This document shows positions 8,483-16,998 of a DNA stretch of 64,000 bases, piece by piece; within the stretch, counting starts at the first letter, position 1, and each line of letters opens with the position of its first letter. Both the position numbers and the translations under genes were made by a program. This DNA comes from Sandarakinorhabdus glacialis. Its GTDB lineage: Bacteria > Pseudomonadota > Alphaproteobacteria > Sphingomonadales > Sphingomonadaceae. A model generated the notes under the pieces. The model saw nothing but the letters and a program-made list of their open reading frames with translations, was not told where the DNA came from and did not search any database. Location: NCBI RefSeq assembly GCF_014643455.1, contig NZ_BMJM01000003.1, positions 1-64,000 on the forward strand, in the 5' to 3' direction.

Positions 8483-9730
8483 TTATCGCGCCAGAAATGC
8501 GGCGACAGGCATGGTTGCGGCGCTGGCAAGCAACGGCAGGGCCGCCGGCCAACCAAGTTTCGGGCCGGCGGTGACGATCGTGATACCGGCCTTGACCAGC
8601 GTGTTGAGCAGGACAGGCAGCGCCAGGATCATGCCGGCGATGGCCGGATCGAGGCTGTTGGCCGGTAGTCCGCGCATGGTGACAATGGCAGCATCGACAT
8701 CCATCGAACCGGTTATCGCGAGCGTCAGGGCGATGCCGGCGTTGCCATAGCGGATTTCCGCCCAGCGCACGATAAGCGCCAGGATGGCGACGAAAACCGC
8801 GAAACCCAGTGCGGGCAGCAGCGCAAACGGGTTTCGGGCAACAGCGACATTGGTGGCCGGCGGCGCGTCGCGCGCCGATCGCCAGCGCAGGGCAACGAAC
8901 ACCAGCGCGATGATGGCGGCCGGGGCAATGATGATCGCGAGACGGGGCAATGCGAAGGGCACCAGCACGGCAGCAAGCACGGCGACCCGGACGAACATGA
9001 CCGCCGAGGCCACCGCGATTCCGGCCGACAGTGCGCGTGCGTGTTCAGGGGTGCCGCGGAGTTGCTGCGACAAGGCGGCGGTGACGGCAGTCGACGAATA
9101 GAGCCCGCCGATGGCGGCAGTGGCAAGGATGCCACTGGTGGCGCCGAACCGCCGGGAGGCCGCGTAGCCGGCGAACGACAGCCCGCAGACGATGACGACG
9201 ACGAGCCACAGGTCGCGCGGGTTCCAGGCGTTGTAAGGCCCCATGTCGCGGTCGGGGAGAAGCGGCCAGATGGCGGCAGCGATAATGGCAAAGCGGGCGA
9301 CGGCGTGGATATCGGTTTCGGTGAGGCCGCGCAGCCAGCGATGAAGCTGGTCTCGGCTGGAGAGCAGCAGGGTGACGACGGCGGCGGCGGCGAGTGCGGG
9401 AACGGGATTGCCGCTGCCGGCAAGGGCGCCCAGGCCGAGGGTGAGGAGCGCGGCGATTTCGGTGGTGGCGTCGGGCTGGATCGCGCGGCGATAGCCGATG
9501 ACGAGAATGGCGACGGCACCGATCGCCAGCGCGGCGGCGACAAGCGGGTAAACGATCGCCATCAGCCCGGCGAGGCCGCCGAGCAGCCCGAGCAGGGCAA
9601 ATGTTCGCAAGCCGGCGACGCGGCCGCCGCCGCGGATCCGGCGCTGGCGCCAGCCGCGTTCGACGCCGATCAGCAGGCCGACGGCGATGGCGGTGCCGAG
9701 ACTGGTCCACAGGGCGGGGTCGAGGGTCAT
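8483..9730 (-). CDS. MgtC/SapB and DUF4010 family membrane protein
   Basis: 415 residues and about 12 predicted membrane segments. The N-terminal MgtC/SapB-type domain begins LGTAIAVGLLIGVERGWRQR, containing the signature GxERxxR-like motif, followed by GLRTFALLGLLGGLAG. The C-terminal half matches DUF4010 (ATAAIGGLYSSTAVTAALSQ). Proteins of this architecture are common in proteobacteria. Some MgtC members help growth in low magnesium, but no function is established for the MgtC-DUF4010 fusion. It is the last gene before the putative distal attachment site of the island. Confidence 0.85.
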   Translation of the reverse strand: MTLDPALWTSLGTAIAVGLLIGVERGWRQRRIRGGGRVAGLRTFALLGLLGGLAGLMAIVYPLVAAALAIGAVAILVIGYRRAIQPDATTEIAALLTLGLGALAGSGNPVPALAAAAVVTLLLSSRDQLHRWLRGLTETDIHAVARFAIIAAAIWPLLPDRDMGPYNAWNPRDLWLVVVIVCGLSFAGYAASRRFGATSGILATAAIGGLYSSTAVTAALSQQLRGTPEHARALSAGIAVASAVMFVRVAVLAAVLVPFALPRLAIIIAPAAIIALVFVALRWRSARDAPPATNVAVARNPFALLPALGFAVFVAILALIVRWAEIRYGNAGIALTLAITGSMDVDAAIVTMRGLPANSLDPAIAGMILALPVLLNTLVKAGITIVTAGPKLGWPAALPLLASAATMPVAAFLAR

Positions 9731-10299
9731 GTTGTTGTCATGCGCGGAATGGGGCGGGAGGGCAAATCCGGGGGTTGCGCGCGTCTCGCCCTCGAGTGGG
9801 AGAGGGAGATCAAGCTAATCCGGAGGATCGAGAGGCTTCCGAACCGTTTAGCTAACTAACTGTATATGAACGCTTGATATTTTGATAAATTGGCGTTCCC
9901 CACACTATTCCCCACGTCGCCGCGCCGCGTCGTGATTTTTTACGCTGAGCGCTTCGCGTGCGCGCGCGAGGTGTTGAAGACCTCTGAACGCCCGGCGCTG
10001 GCCAACGATCCCCTCTCGTTCGGGCCAGCACTTTACAGACGCCGAACGGTGACCGCACGAAAGCTCGAATATCAAAATAATATATTCCGCGGCATCCCGG
10101 CTGGCGCTACCGGCCGTACGTTCCCGCGCGCAGGAGGGCGCCGGTTATTCTGCGTTAGGATATCATCCGCACGATTGACGCGGTTTCCCCGACGACAGCC
10201 GCCAACGTTTTCGCCGCCCCGCCTCCGTCCGCGTCCGAACGGTCGCGCCTATATTGTACCGGCGCCACCATAACTTGGTGACGCCGGTCGATCACATGA
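9731..10299. other. Non-coding stretch at the left boundary of the island
   Basis: No supported gene. It contains the 26-bp copy of the tRNA-Ser 3' end (9820-9845). Right of this copy the base composition becomes uneven, with A/T-rich patches (about 9850-9890, 10065-10090). Short open frames here have no recognisable family signature or ribosome-binding site. Confidence 0.5.
9820..9845. other. Putative distal attachment site (partial tRNA-Ser 3' end copy)
   Basis: Begins with CCGGAGGATCGAGAGG, identical over 16 bases to 18263-18278, and matches 23 of 26 bases of 18263-18288, the 3' end of tRNA-Ser(GGA). The repeat is in direct orientation. The integrase lies next to the intact tRNA at the other end, which is the usual arrangement for tRNA-targeted islands. 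Confidence 0.7.
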
Positions 10300-10848
10300 T
10301 CAAACCGCCGCGATGCTGCGGCGACGGCGGGCTACAGCGCCGACGAGGCCGAAACCCGCGATCAGCATCACCCACGACTCCGGCTCAGGGACGGAGTTCA
10401 GCGTGACGCTGTCCCAACCAACACTGTCTGCACCGCCGGTTACAAGAACACTGCGGCCGGTGCCTGAAAAGCTTACGCCGGTATTGAAAAAGGCACTCGG
10501 GCTGGCAGGCGGGTTGCCAATAGTCAGCGAGCCGAGCAACGTTCCGCTCCCGCCAAGGCCGCTGTAAACGGAGAAGGTGCCGGGGGCGAAGACGCCAGCG
10601 GCGAAGCTCAACGAACTGAAACCCGCGGCGTAATTGAGGATGCCGATGGCGCTGCTAGTATATGCGATGTTGGGAAATGACGTGGCGCCGAAGCCGCTAA
10701 CGGTCGTGAAGCCCGACCAGGCAGCGCCGCCGTAGTTGACCGGGACTGCGACTTGGTCGCCAAGATCATCAAAGTTGAAAACGATCGTGGCGGCGTTGGC
10801 GGCGTTGGCGGCGCACAAGGCCACAGCCGCGAAAAGTAGTTTTTTCAT
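10300..10848 (-). CDS. PEPxxWA-CTERM-type exported protein
   Basis: 182 residues. Signal peptide at 1-20 (KKLLFAAVALCAANAANAA), a beta-rich Gly/Ser/Ala-rich middle (FNFDDLGDQVAVPVNYGGAA), and a C-terminal sorting signal VPEPESWVMLIAGFGLVGAV followed by RRRR. This tripartite tail (PEP motif, membrane helix, basic cluster) is the exosortase-associated CTERM signal, in the variant typical of sphingomonads. The predicted route is export and sorting at the outer surface or into a polysaccharide matrix. No exosortase is in the window. Upstream (10849-11040) is an A/T-rich segment suited to a promoter. Ligand unknown. Confidence 0.85.
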   Translation of the reverse strand: MKKLLFAAVALCAANAANAATIVFNFDDLGDQVAVPVNYGGAAWSGFTTVSGFGATSFPNIAYTSSAIGILNYAAGFSSLSFAAGVFAPGTFSVYSGLGGSGTLLGSLTIGNPPASPSAFFNTGVSFSGTGRSVLVTGGADSVGWDSVTLNSVPEPESWVMLIAGFGLVGAVARRRRSIAAV

Positions 10849-12163
10849 CGTTTAATTTCCTACAAAAGTGGAATGCTGCGCAACACCGCGTATTGTCTAA
10901 AATAAAACGCCTTTGACCATGCAAGAACCATGCCATTTAGATTGCCTTAAAAAAGTATCTTTAAAATCAATATTATAGCGAAACAATATTTGGAGACATC
11001 TTAACTAAGTGTAAAGTCAGCCGTCAGTTTTTGCGCAGCTTCGTAATGTTTTAGGGTTAAAGTCTGAATTGTGGATGGGCGCGCGGAGCAATGGCATCGG
11101 TGTCCCCAGGCCACGCGTTGCAAGGTTTCGCATCCCGCCCCCTGCCCCCGTCTGGTAACTATATGTGGAGAGGATCCCGCCCCTATCCGCGCCTACAACA
11201 GGCGATGTCGGGGAGCGGTAACCGCTCCCGCCAGCGCTTTATTCCGCATGCGCTGGGGTGTAGCGGGATAGAATTCCAGCCCCACTTCATGCGAAAAGCT
11301 CCCCCGCAAATTGCAGGAGCTAGGTGTCCGCGCCGGTTAAACAAGCTCGGCTCGCGCCGGTATCACAATGCCTGTATTGCGCGGCCCGGCGACGAACGTT
11401 GTCGTTTTCCAGTGCCCATGGGGACACTGGCGTGAAACCGCTCACCACGTCGCCAACGGCCATGCCGGCGCGCCATGTTGGTACTGCCCCAAGTCTCGTA
11501 GATGAACACCAATCGGTCAGGATCAAGGTCGAGCTGGCCCTCGAACCTGGCCCAGCGCTGGCTCAGGATGTCCAGCTCATGACCCGGGAACTCGCAAGGT
11601 ACTGGAATTGAACAAAATCATTGTGAATCGGGCTCTTAGATCACTTCCATAGCGCAGGCCCGTGCGGTTATGCTGCGCACCGGCGGTCGGGTTCCACATG
11701 TCAACTTCCAGAATCGGTCTCGCAATCTCCCGGAATCTCACAGAAACGCGATCTACCACCGTTTCCCGGGCGTTATGACAAAGCCTCTAAAACTCCTACC
11801 TCCAAGATACAATCTTGAGGGAGCGCACACGCAATTTGGGAATTCATTCTGTCAACACGACCTGAATTCAAAAGCGCCGCAACCCTTCCGGCGGTCCAAA
11901 ACAAAAGGCGTTTCGAACCGGTTGCGCAATTATATCGACATTATTGTCACTATCTTTGGTAATATTATTCCGGGCAATAATTACCGTCCCCGGAATGTCC
12001 ACAACCGTGTAACGCGTTTTCAACGACTAAGGACGAGTAATGTCTCGGATATCGATCCGGAACAAATATGATTTCACAACGCGGCGACGTTTTCAATCGG
12101 CATGCTGTTAAACATGGCAAGGCGTCGGGGTAAGCGCGCGCCGAATATATAGGGGGATATTCT
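10849..12163. other. 1.3-kb stretch without an intact gene
   Basis: A/T-rich upstream region of the PEP-CTERM gene (10849-11045), unrecognised sequence (11046-11330), an IS630 transposase remnant (11337-11578, annotated separately), then more unrecognised DNA leading to the autotransporter. A short palindrome, ATTATT-CCGGGC-AATAAT, lies at 11964-11981. No ribosome-binding site with a recognisable product was found in any frame. Confidence 0.5.
11337..11578 (-). pseudogene. Degenerate IS630-family transposase fragment
   Basis: On the minus strand the segment reads ELDILSQRWARFEGQLDLDP, then DRLVFIYETWGSTNMARRHG and RWRRGERFHASVPMG, matching the DDE-domain centre of IS630 transposases (usual form LVFIDETWxxTNMAxxxGW). 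After that a one-base frameshift is needed to continue as HWKTTTFVAGPRNTGIV before a TAA at 11339-11337. The catalytic Asp of FIDETW is Tyr here. Both ends of the gene are missing. It is therefore an inactive relic about 80 codons long. Confidence 0.75.
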
Positions 12164-14395
12164 ATGCGGACATTGCGCCTTTCGTTGCTCTCTGCAATCG
12201 CCTTTGGGGCCTGCAGTCCGGCACTTGCCGAGCGGCAGACCGCGGTTGGCCCCGGCCTAATACCGCTCAACGCTACAGGTGGCCTTGGCGGCGTCGACAT
12301 GTCGGGTTCGGCGACGACGGGGACGCTGGTGGTTGGCGTTGTCGGCGGAACGGCCACGGATATCTTCACGCTTAACAACCCTGCGCTTCCCGGCCGCGTC
12401 GCGATTTCGACGGCGGCGAGCAGCCAGGGCAATATTGTCTTCAACAGCAGCTCGACCGTCTATGGCAACATCGGCGTGACCCAGCCGGGCGGGCCGTTTC
12501 TGCTAGCAATCTCGGGTGCCGGCGATGGCTCCATAGTCAACTTCGTGGGGCCGGTCTTCGCCACGACGGTGAATGTCACCGGGACCGGAACGATGAATTT
12601 CAACAGTGGTTCGATCAATGTCGCCGCGACCAACTTTGCCGGCGACGGCACGATCAGCCTAGCCCCCAAGACCACCTTAATCGGCGCGATGACAACAACG
12701 GCAGGCGCCAAAACCGGTACCCTCGTCCTCGGCGAAGGCAGCACCCTCGACGGTGCAGTCGGCGGCGCCATCGGGTTGAAGGCGATCAACGTCGTTGGCG
12801 GTAGCAACCTTGCCGGCGTCGCAGCCAACATAACCGGCGCGGTCGATGCCTTTGCCTTTACACTCGGCACCAACACACTGAACATCGGCGGGGCCCTGAC
12901 TATCGCCAATATCGGCACTTCCGGGGTCATCAACACCACTCTCGCCAGCACGTCGGTCTATGGCAAGATTCAGCCCGTCGGCGCCGCCAACTTGGGGCCG
13001 AGCCTGCTGGTCAACGTGACCGTGGCGCCCAGCGCTTATATTCCGGTCGGCAGCCAATTCAACATCGTCAACGCCACCAGCGGCACTAACGGCAGCGTCA
13101 TCAACATCGCGGTCATGAACCCGAGCAATCCGCTGTATACCTTCAAGGCGGTTCCTCTCGGCGGCACCATCGGTGGACTGGTGCGGATCGAGGCAACCGG
13201 CACGCCGCTGCTGGTGCCGGTCGCGCCGCCGGTCGGGGTGCCGTTGCCCGTCACCCTGCCGACCGCCGCGGCGGTTGTCCCCGTGCTCGTCGCGGTCGTG
13301 CCGACGCCCGATCTGATCAACGTGCTTTCACCGATCAACGCCATTTCCGATGCGGCGACCGTGGTTGCTGCGATCAGTCAGCTGGCGCCGTCATCCACCG
13401 ATGGCGCGGCAGCTCTGGTCACCTTCCATGGCACCCGGCAGTTGCAGAACCTGTCGCTGGCGCGTCTAGCCAACATCGCGTGCGACCTTGAAAGCCAAGC
13501 CGAACCGCGGCTCAAAGAGGTGGCGCCGATGTGCACGGGCTCGAAACGTCGCGGCGGCCTGTGGATGCAAGGCTATGGCTATTTCTCTAACCAGGACAGT
13601 CAGAGTGCCGTCGCCGGCTATGACGCCAGCATCGGCGGCGCGGTTCTAGCATGGGATGCCCCGATCGGCGAGTTCACCCATGCCGGTGCCGGCCTCGGCT
13701 ATGCCCGCAGCACCATCCGATCGAACGAAAGCACGTCTCGGTCTGCAATCGACAGCTATCAGGTCAGCATATATCTTGGCCATGAACCCGGCCCGTGGTT
13801 CATCAATGGCGCGCTTTCGATGGCCGCCAATGATTATTCAGGCACGCGCGACATCGTGTTCCCCGGCGTCTCGCGGAAGGCGACGCACAACTACAACGGC
13901 CAGAGCTATGCCGCGATTGCGACCACCGGCTTGAACCTGCGGTCGGGCGACTTCGCCGCCACCCCGCTAGCCTCGATCCAATACAGCCGCGTCGATCTTG
14001 ACGGCTATGCCGAAACCGGCGCTGGCGACATTGATCTTTTGGTCACATCGCGCAGCTATGAGTTCGTTGAATCGACGCTGGGCCTAAAGCTGTCGAAGAA
14101 TGCCCAATACAGCGGTGGCGTCTTCATTCCCGAGGTTCATGCCAAATGGCTGCACCAATTCAAGAACCCCGAGCTGGCGCAGGTCGCCGCCTTCGATGTT
14201 GCCGGATCGCAATCCTTCGTTGTCCCGGGCCTCGTGGTTTCGGACAACACGCTGAATGTCGGTGCCGGCGTCACCCTCGCATCGTGCGGGTGCACCACGC
14301 ACGCCTGGTCAGTCGAAGCCGGCTATGATTACTATCGGGCAGGTTCGGGCAGCACGGCGCATCAGGCGAACCTGAGGTTGTCGACGCGGTTCTAG
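12164..14395 (+). CDS. Autotransporter outer-membrane beta-barrel protein
   Basis: 743 residues with a signal peptide (LRLSLLSAIAFGACSPALA), a passenger rich in Gly, Thr, Ser, Ala and Val that has the repetitive beta-helix look of autotransporters (about 30-350), and a Pro/Val-rich hinge (LLVPVAPPVGVPLPVTLP). A C-terminal barrel domain of about 270 residues follows (GLWMQGYGYFSNQDSQSAVA ... LRLSTRF), ending in Phe as required for BAM recognition. The passenger is translocated through or with the barrel to the surface; no protease or lipase motif is seen in it, so its activity is unknown. The start is supported by AGGGGGATATTCT before ATG. It lies within the putative island. Confidence 0.9.
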   Translation: MRTLRLSLLSAIAFGACSPALAERQTAVGPGLIPLNATGGLGGVDMSGSATTGTLVVGVVGGTATDIFTLNNPALPGRVAISTAASSQGNIVFNSSSTVYGNIGVTQPGGPFLLAISGAGDGSIVNFVGPVFATTVNVTGTGTMNFNSGSINVAATNFAGDGTISLAPKTTLIGAMTTTAGAKTGTLVLGEGSTLDGAVGGAIGLKAINVVGGSNLAGVAANITGAVDAFAFTLGTNTLNIGGALTIANIGTSGVINTTLASTSVYGKIQPVGAANLGPSLLVNVTVAPSAYIPVGSQFNIVNATSGTNGSVINIAVMNPSNPLYTFKAVPLGGTIGGLVRIEATGTPLLVPVAPPVGVPLPVTLPTAAAVVPVLVAVVPTPDLINVLSPINAISDAATVVAAISQLAPSSTDGAAALVTFHGTRQLQNLSLARLANIACDLESQAEPRLKEVAPMCTGSKRRGGLWMQGYGYFSNQDSQSAVAGYDASIGGAVLAWDAPIGEFTHAGAGLGYARSTIRSNESTSRSAIDSYQVSIYLGHEPGPWFINGALSMAANDYSGTRDIVFPGVSRKATHNYNGQSYAAIATTGLNLRSGDFAATPLASIQYSRVDLDGYAETGAGDIDLLVTSRSYEFVESTLGLKLSKNAQYSGGVFIPEVHAKWLHQFKNPELAQVAAFDVAGSQSFVVPGLVVSDNTLNVGAGVTLASCGCTTHAWSVEAGYDYYRAGSGSTAHQANLRLSTRF

Positions 14396-14491
14396 GGCTC
14401 CCGGCGGCCGGTGCGCGCGTTCCCTCTTTATCAGGGGTTGCGGCGCGTCGGCCTGCCGAGCGAGTCAGGCAGACGCGGGTCCCTTCACATC

Positions 14492-14572
14492 TTTCGCCGA
14501 AGCTATGGCTTCTTCAACCCGGCATTCCCCGACGAGCCGCTGATCTTCGTCGAAGTCCTGCTAACCGACGAG
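14492..14572 (+). pseudogene. Fragment resembling malonyl-CoA decarboxylase
   Basis: The plus strand encodes RRSYGFFNPAFPDEPLIFVE, then VLLTDEP. It closely resembles the conserved FFHPxxPDEPLIFVEVALT segment of malonyl-CoA decarboxylase. Flanking sequence in the same frame is not recognisable, and the frame ends at 14599. So this is a relic of about 27 codons, not a functional gene. The identification rests on one motif from memory. Confidence 0.45.
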
Positions 14573-14692
14573 CCGAGACTTGCGGCTCGGTGCGGATGAG
14601 TACGGCCGCGCTTGTACGTCGTAAGGCAGGTCGCATTATATGGCCGGGTGGTGATGAACTCACGGCCCGGCTCGCCCCCGGGCAGCGCACAC

Positions 14693-14773
14693 AAGACGCC
14701 TCGACCCTTCGTCTGGCGCGCCGATCCAGACGAAATTCTCGCCGCCGTCAGGGACGATTACCAAACGATGTAA
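14693..14773 (+). pseudogene. C-terminal tail of an IS630-family transposase
   Basis: Reads KTPRPFVWRADPDEILAAVR followed by DDYQTM and TAA (14771-14773). The phrase PxPFVWxxxxDEILAAV is the characteristic end of IS630-type transposases. Upstream sequence does not continue the protein. It is in the opposite orientation to the remnant at 11337-11578, so the two are either separate insertions or a rearranged one. Confidence 0.6.
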
Positions 14774-15196
14774 TCAATCCGCTAGCTGCCGGGGGATCGA
14801 CATAAAGTCCTTCGTCGCCTGCGTTTCCCGCGTCGGTAACCAGGTCAACCGCCATTCGCTCGCCCGCCGTCCGTCCGCCGTCTTGACGTTGAACGCTCCC
14901 GCCCGCGTCTTGACGATGAAACCTGCTACCTCCAGCTCGCCGAACGCGCGGCGCGCGGCCCTCCGGTCGGAGATGGCAAGCTGCAATGTGGCTTCGCGCT
15001 CGCCCAGGCCGATCTCGCCGTTGTTATGGCCGTTGTAGCGCCTTGCCAATTCGACCAGCAGCGCGCGCGCTATCGGCCGCAATGCGCCATAGGCGGGACT
15101 ATTCAGCAGCCAATGGTGGAGCATGACGTAGCGGGGGATTTCTTCATTGCGCCCGGTGGCGTTCGCCCGCCGTCCAGGCCTTCGAATTTTCGACAT
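14774..15196 (-). CDS. Helix-turn-helix protein of the phage/island type
   Basis: 140 residues. After a basic N-terminus, residues 22-120 look like a winged-helix domain: YVMLHHWLLNSPAYGALRPI, ARALLVELARRYNGHNNGEI, LGEREATLQLAISDRRAARR, AFGELEVAGFIVKTRAGAFN. Similar small proteins are frequent beside integrases in alphaproteobacterial prophages and islands; their role (replication or control) is not established. It ends immediately beside the IS630 tail. It is the last gene of the island cluster, separated by 81 bases from the upstream 78-residue gene. Confidence 0.6.
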   Translation of the reverse strand: MSKIRRPGRRANATGRNEEIPRYVMLHHWLLNSPAYGALRPIARALLVELARRYNGHNNGEIGLGEREATLQLAISDRRAARRAFGELEVAGFIVKTRAGAFNVKTADGRRASEWRLTWLPTRETQATKDFMSIPRQLAD

Positions 15197-15277
15197 TGCT
15201 TTCCTTCCCGGCGACGCGCGCCAGCCGAAAGGGGGCGACTAGGATTCCCGGCCGCCCCCGCGCTTATGCGACGACCT

Positions 15278-15514
15278 CTAAAGGCCGCTTGGCGGCCCGC
15301 TAGGCGAGTTGCAGGCGAGATAGGCCGCGATGGCCCCGCCAAGCTCTGCAATGCGCTCCAGCGGAATCGTGACGCCTTGGCGCGTCGGTTTAAGCGTATC
15401 GCCATCCCGCCACCACTTGCGCCAGTTGCCGAACGTGCGGCCCTCGTGGGTCGTCACCTCCAGCCGCCACACGTCGCCCCGGTGCGCGACTTCGAACAGC
15501 ACCGCGCCGCTCAT
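15278..15514 (-). CDS. Small island protein of unknown function (78 aa)
   Basis: ATG at 15514 overlaps the stop of the upstream 92-residue gene by four bases (ATGA). The product begins SGAVLFEVAHRGDVWRLEVT and continues EGRTFGNWRKWWRDGDTLKP and ERIAELGGAIAAYLA. It has several aromatic and basic residues and no membrane helix. The pattern (beta strands, then a C-terminal amphipathic helix) is reminiscent of small single-strand DNA-binding or coactivator p15-like proteins, but I do not claim the family. Confidence 0.55.
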   Translation of the reverse strand: MSGAVLFEVAHRGDVWRLEVTTHEGRTFGNWRKWWRDGDTLKPTRQGVTIPLERIAELGGAIAAYLACNSPSGPPSGL

Positions 15515-15789
15515 AGTTTCGGCCCGATAATGGTGACAGGGGAGTGCAGGACGTAGCGGCCATGCCAGCCGCCCTCGTGGGTTTCGCGCATGGTCTCGAT
15601 GACCAGTCCATAGTCCCGGCGGAGGTTGTGGACATAGGCCCCCAGCCGATAGGCCCACGATGCGACCTCCAGCGCCGTGACGCCCGCCGTGCCGCACCGA
15701 ATTAGCGCCTCGAGCGACTTGGCGACTTGGCCGTTGACGGTCATCGGCCCCCGCGGCCCGATGGCCGTGATGACAGGTTGCGCCCTCAT
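15511..15789 (-). CDS. Putative winged-helix island protein (92 aa)
   Basis: Begins RAQPVITAIGPRGPMTVNGQ. Residues 20-65 (VAKSLEALIRCGTAGVTALE, VASWAYRLGAYVHNLRRDYG) resemble the winged helix used in small regulatory proteins of alphaproteobacterial islands. The end (GGWHGRYVLHSPVTII) reads as the beta wing. It is flanked by ATGA overlaps on both sides, so the four small genes are translationally coupled. Partner and target unknown. Confidence 0.6.
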   Translation of the reverse strand: MRAQPVITAIGPRGPMTVNGQVAKSLEALIRCGTAGVTALEVASWAYRLGAYVHNLRRDYGLVIETMRETHEGGWHGRYVLHSPVTIIGPKL

Positions 15790-16007
15790 GCGTCGCCGCC
15801 CATGCCGACAAGCTCAATCACGCTGTTAGCAACGGCTGGTGAGAGCCGGCACCGCGCGCCAATGATGCGCGCCGCATATTCGGTTGAGCCGATCCGGGGA
15901 TCGGGGTAAGCGGGAACTGCCTTGCTGGTGAAGCGGGCGACGTTTGGAGTGGGAGCCGTTGGCGCGGCTTCCACCCTTTCCGGCAATAGCTTGGCCATCA
16001 TACTCAT
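15786..16007 (-). CDS. Small island protein of unknown function (73 aa)
   Basis: Sits between the AlpA-like gene and the winged-helix gene with four-base overlaps at both ends, which supports expression as one operon. The product (SMMAKLLPERVEAAPTAPTP ... GARCRLSPAVANSVIELVGM) has a disordered Pro/Ala-rich start and a helical C-terminus. No family recognised. Confidence 0.5.
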   Translation of the reverse strand: MSMMAKLLPERVEAAPTAPTPNVARFTSKAVPAYPDPRIGSTEYAARIIGARCRLSPAVANSVIELVGMGGDA

Positions 16008-16186
16008 GCCTCCCCACTCAATGTCGGAAGGCTATCGGCCCAGGCTTTCGCGTCGCTCTTGGCAATGCGGCTGGACCGGCCAATTTTTGTGATCCGGATT
16101 TGGCCAGCTTTTGCTGCTCGATAGAGTGACGTGCGTCCGAGCGCATAGATGCGCAGAAACTCCGCGATACTGTAGAATCCGTCCAT
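16004..16186 (-). CDS. AlpA/excisionase-like helix-turn-helix protein (60 aa)
   Basis: Whole protein is one MerR-like/AlpA-type helix-turn-helix: DGFYSIAEFLRIYALGRTSL, YRAAKAGQIRITKIGRSSRI, AKSDAKAWADSLP. Such proteins act as excisionases or as activators of integrase and island genes. The position near a P4-type integrase (751 bases away on the same strand) fits. It is first in the run of four overlapping small genes. Confidence 0.75.
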   Translation of the reverse strand: MDGFYSIAEFLRIYALGRTSLYRAAKAGQIRITKIGRSSRIAKSDAKAWADSLPTLSGEA

Positions 16187-16293
16187 GGTGTTTTCTCCGG
16201 GACCAGCGTGATTGCTGGTGCATCCCGGGATTCCAGTTAAGCCCTCTACGGCCCATGCGAAGATGGTTATTCGGCCGTCCGTTTTGACATGAT

Positions 16294-16998
16294 TTAAGTT
16301 GGTGGAGTTTCATCACTACCCAGCGCGGGGCGATAGTTGAGAAGCCCAAGCGGACGCGGCGATAGCTCGTCCATTTCAGCAGCCAACAACTCCCGCCTTA
16401 CCTCTGCAATCGTGTACGTTGGGGAGATGCTTCCGGCTCGCTCATGCAATGACTCAATGGCGAGCTTTGCTAGGTCGCGTTCTAGGGCAATAGCGCCATC
16501 GGCAGGGAACCGCGGTATCAACGCCTCGAGTGTGCGCAGATATGTCGAATAGGGGTACTCGATACGTGCAAGTCGATAAGCCTGTACGAGGACCCAATCT
16601 TCTCGCTGCTTGCTCAATTTTGCCATGAGGCGCCGATGGGTCGATATTTCGCTTTGTCCCGGTGCAATAGCAGTACAGGCCTTTGCGATGGAGTAGTTTG
16701 AAACGAGCGTAAAAGGATCGCGGCCATCTAACCAAGTGCGCGCGTCAGCCTCTAAATGCGACCACATGAGCCTTATGTCCTTCTCGCGTGGCCGACCAGT
16801 TTTTGCCTTTGCCGCGCGCTTCGCCGCACCGAGAACTTCCGTCTTTCCGTAGATCCCACACAGCCGTGCAAGCTCCTCGTCCAATGTAGGGCGTTGAATC
16901 CCCGCTTGTGCATTGGCTATTTTTTCAGCGTAGTGCTCATGCCGCCACGACCTTGAGCGCCACGCCGCGCCCACCGTCGCAATAGTCTGCCCAGGCAT
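16294..16998 (-). CDS. Island protein of unknown function (up to 234 aa)
   Basis: Reading frame from 16998 overlaps the end of the integrase gene by about 60 bases. The first 20 residues (GQTIATVGAAWRSRSWRHEH) may be only an overlap artefact, but no later standard start precedes AEKIANAQAGIQRPTLDEEL. The middle has ARLCGIYGKTEVLGAAKRAA, GRPREKDIRLMWSHLEADAR and a helical, charged second half. No catalytic motif, membrane helix or family is recognised. The GRPRxKD phrase suggests possible nucleic-acid contact. Confidence 0.5.
   Translation of the reverse strand: MPGQTIATVGAAWRSRSWRHEHYAEKIANAQAGIQRPTLDEELARLCGIYGKTEVLGAAKRAAKAKTGRPREKDIRLMWSHLEADARTWLDGRDPFTLVSNYSIAKACTAIAPGQSEISTHRRLMAKLSKQREDWVLVQAYRLARIEYPYSTYLRTLEALIPRFPADGAIALERDLAKLAIESLHERAGSISPTYTIAEVRRELLAAEMDELSPRPLGLLNYRPALGSDETPPT

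Larger units (their letters stand above)
14396..14773. other. Gene debris between the autotransporter and the integrase cluster
   Basis: About 380 bases without an intact gene. Two protein remnants can be read on the plus strand and are annotated separately: a short malonyl-CoA-decarboxylase-like segment and the last 26 codons of an IS630-type transposase. Confidence 0.6.

Noticed and set aside
9852-10273. Short open frames on both strands at the island boundary
   Set aside because: No ribosome-binding site, no family signature and overlapping antisense frames of similar quality.
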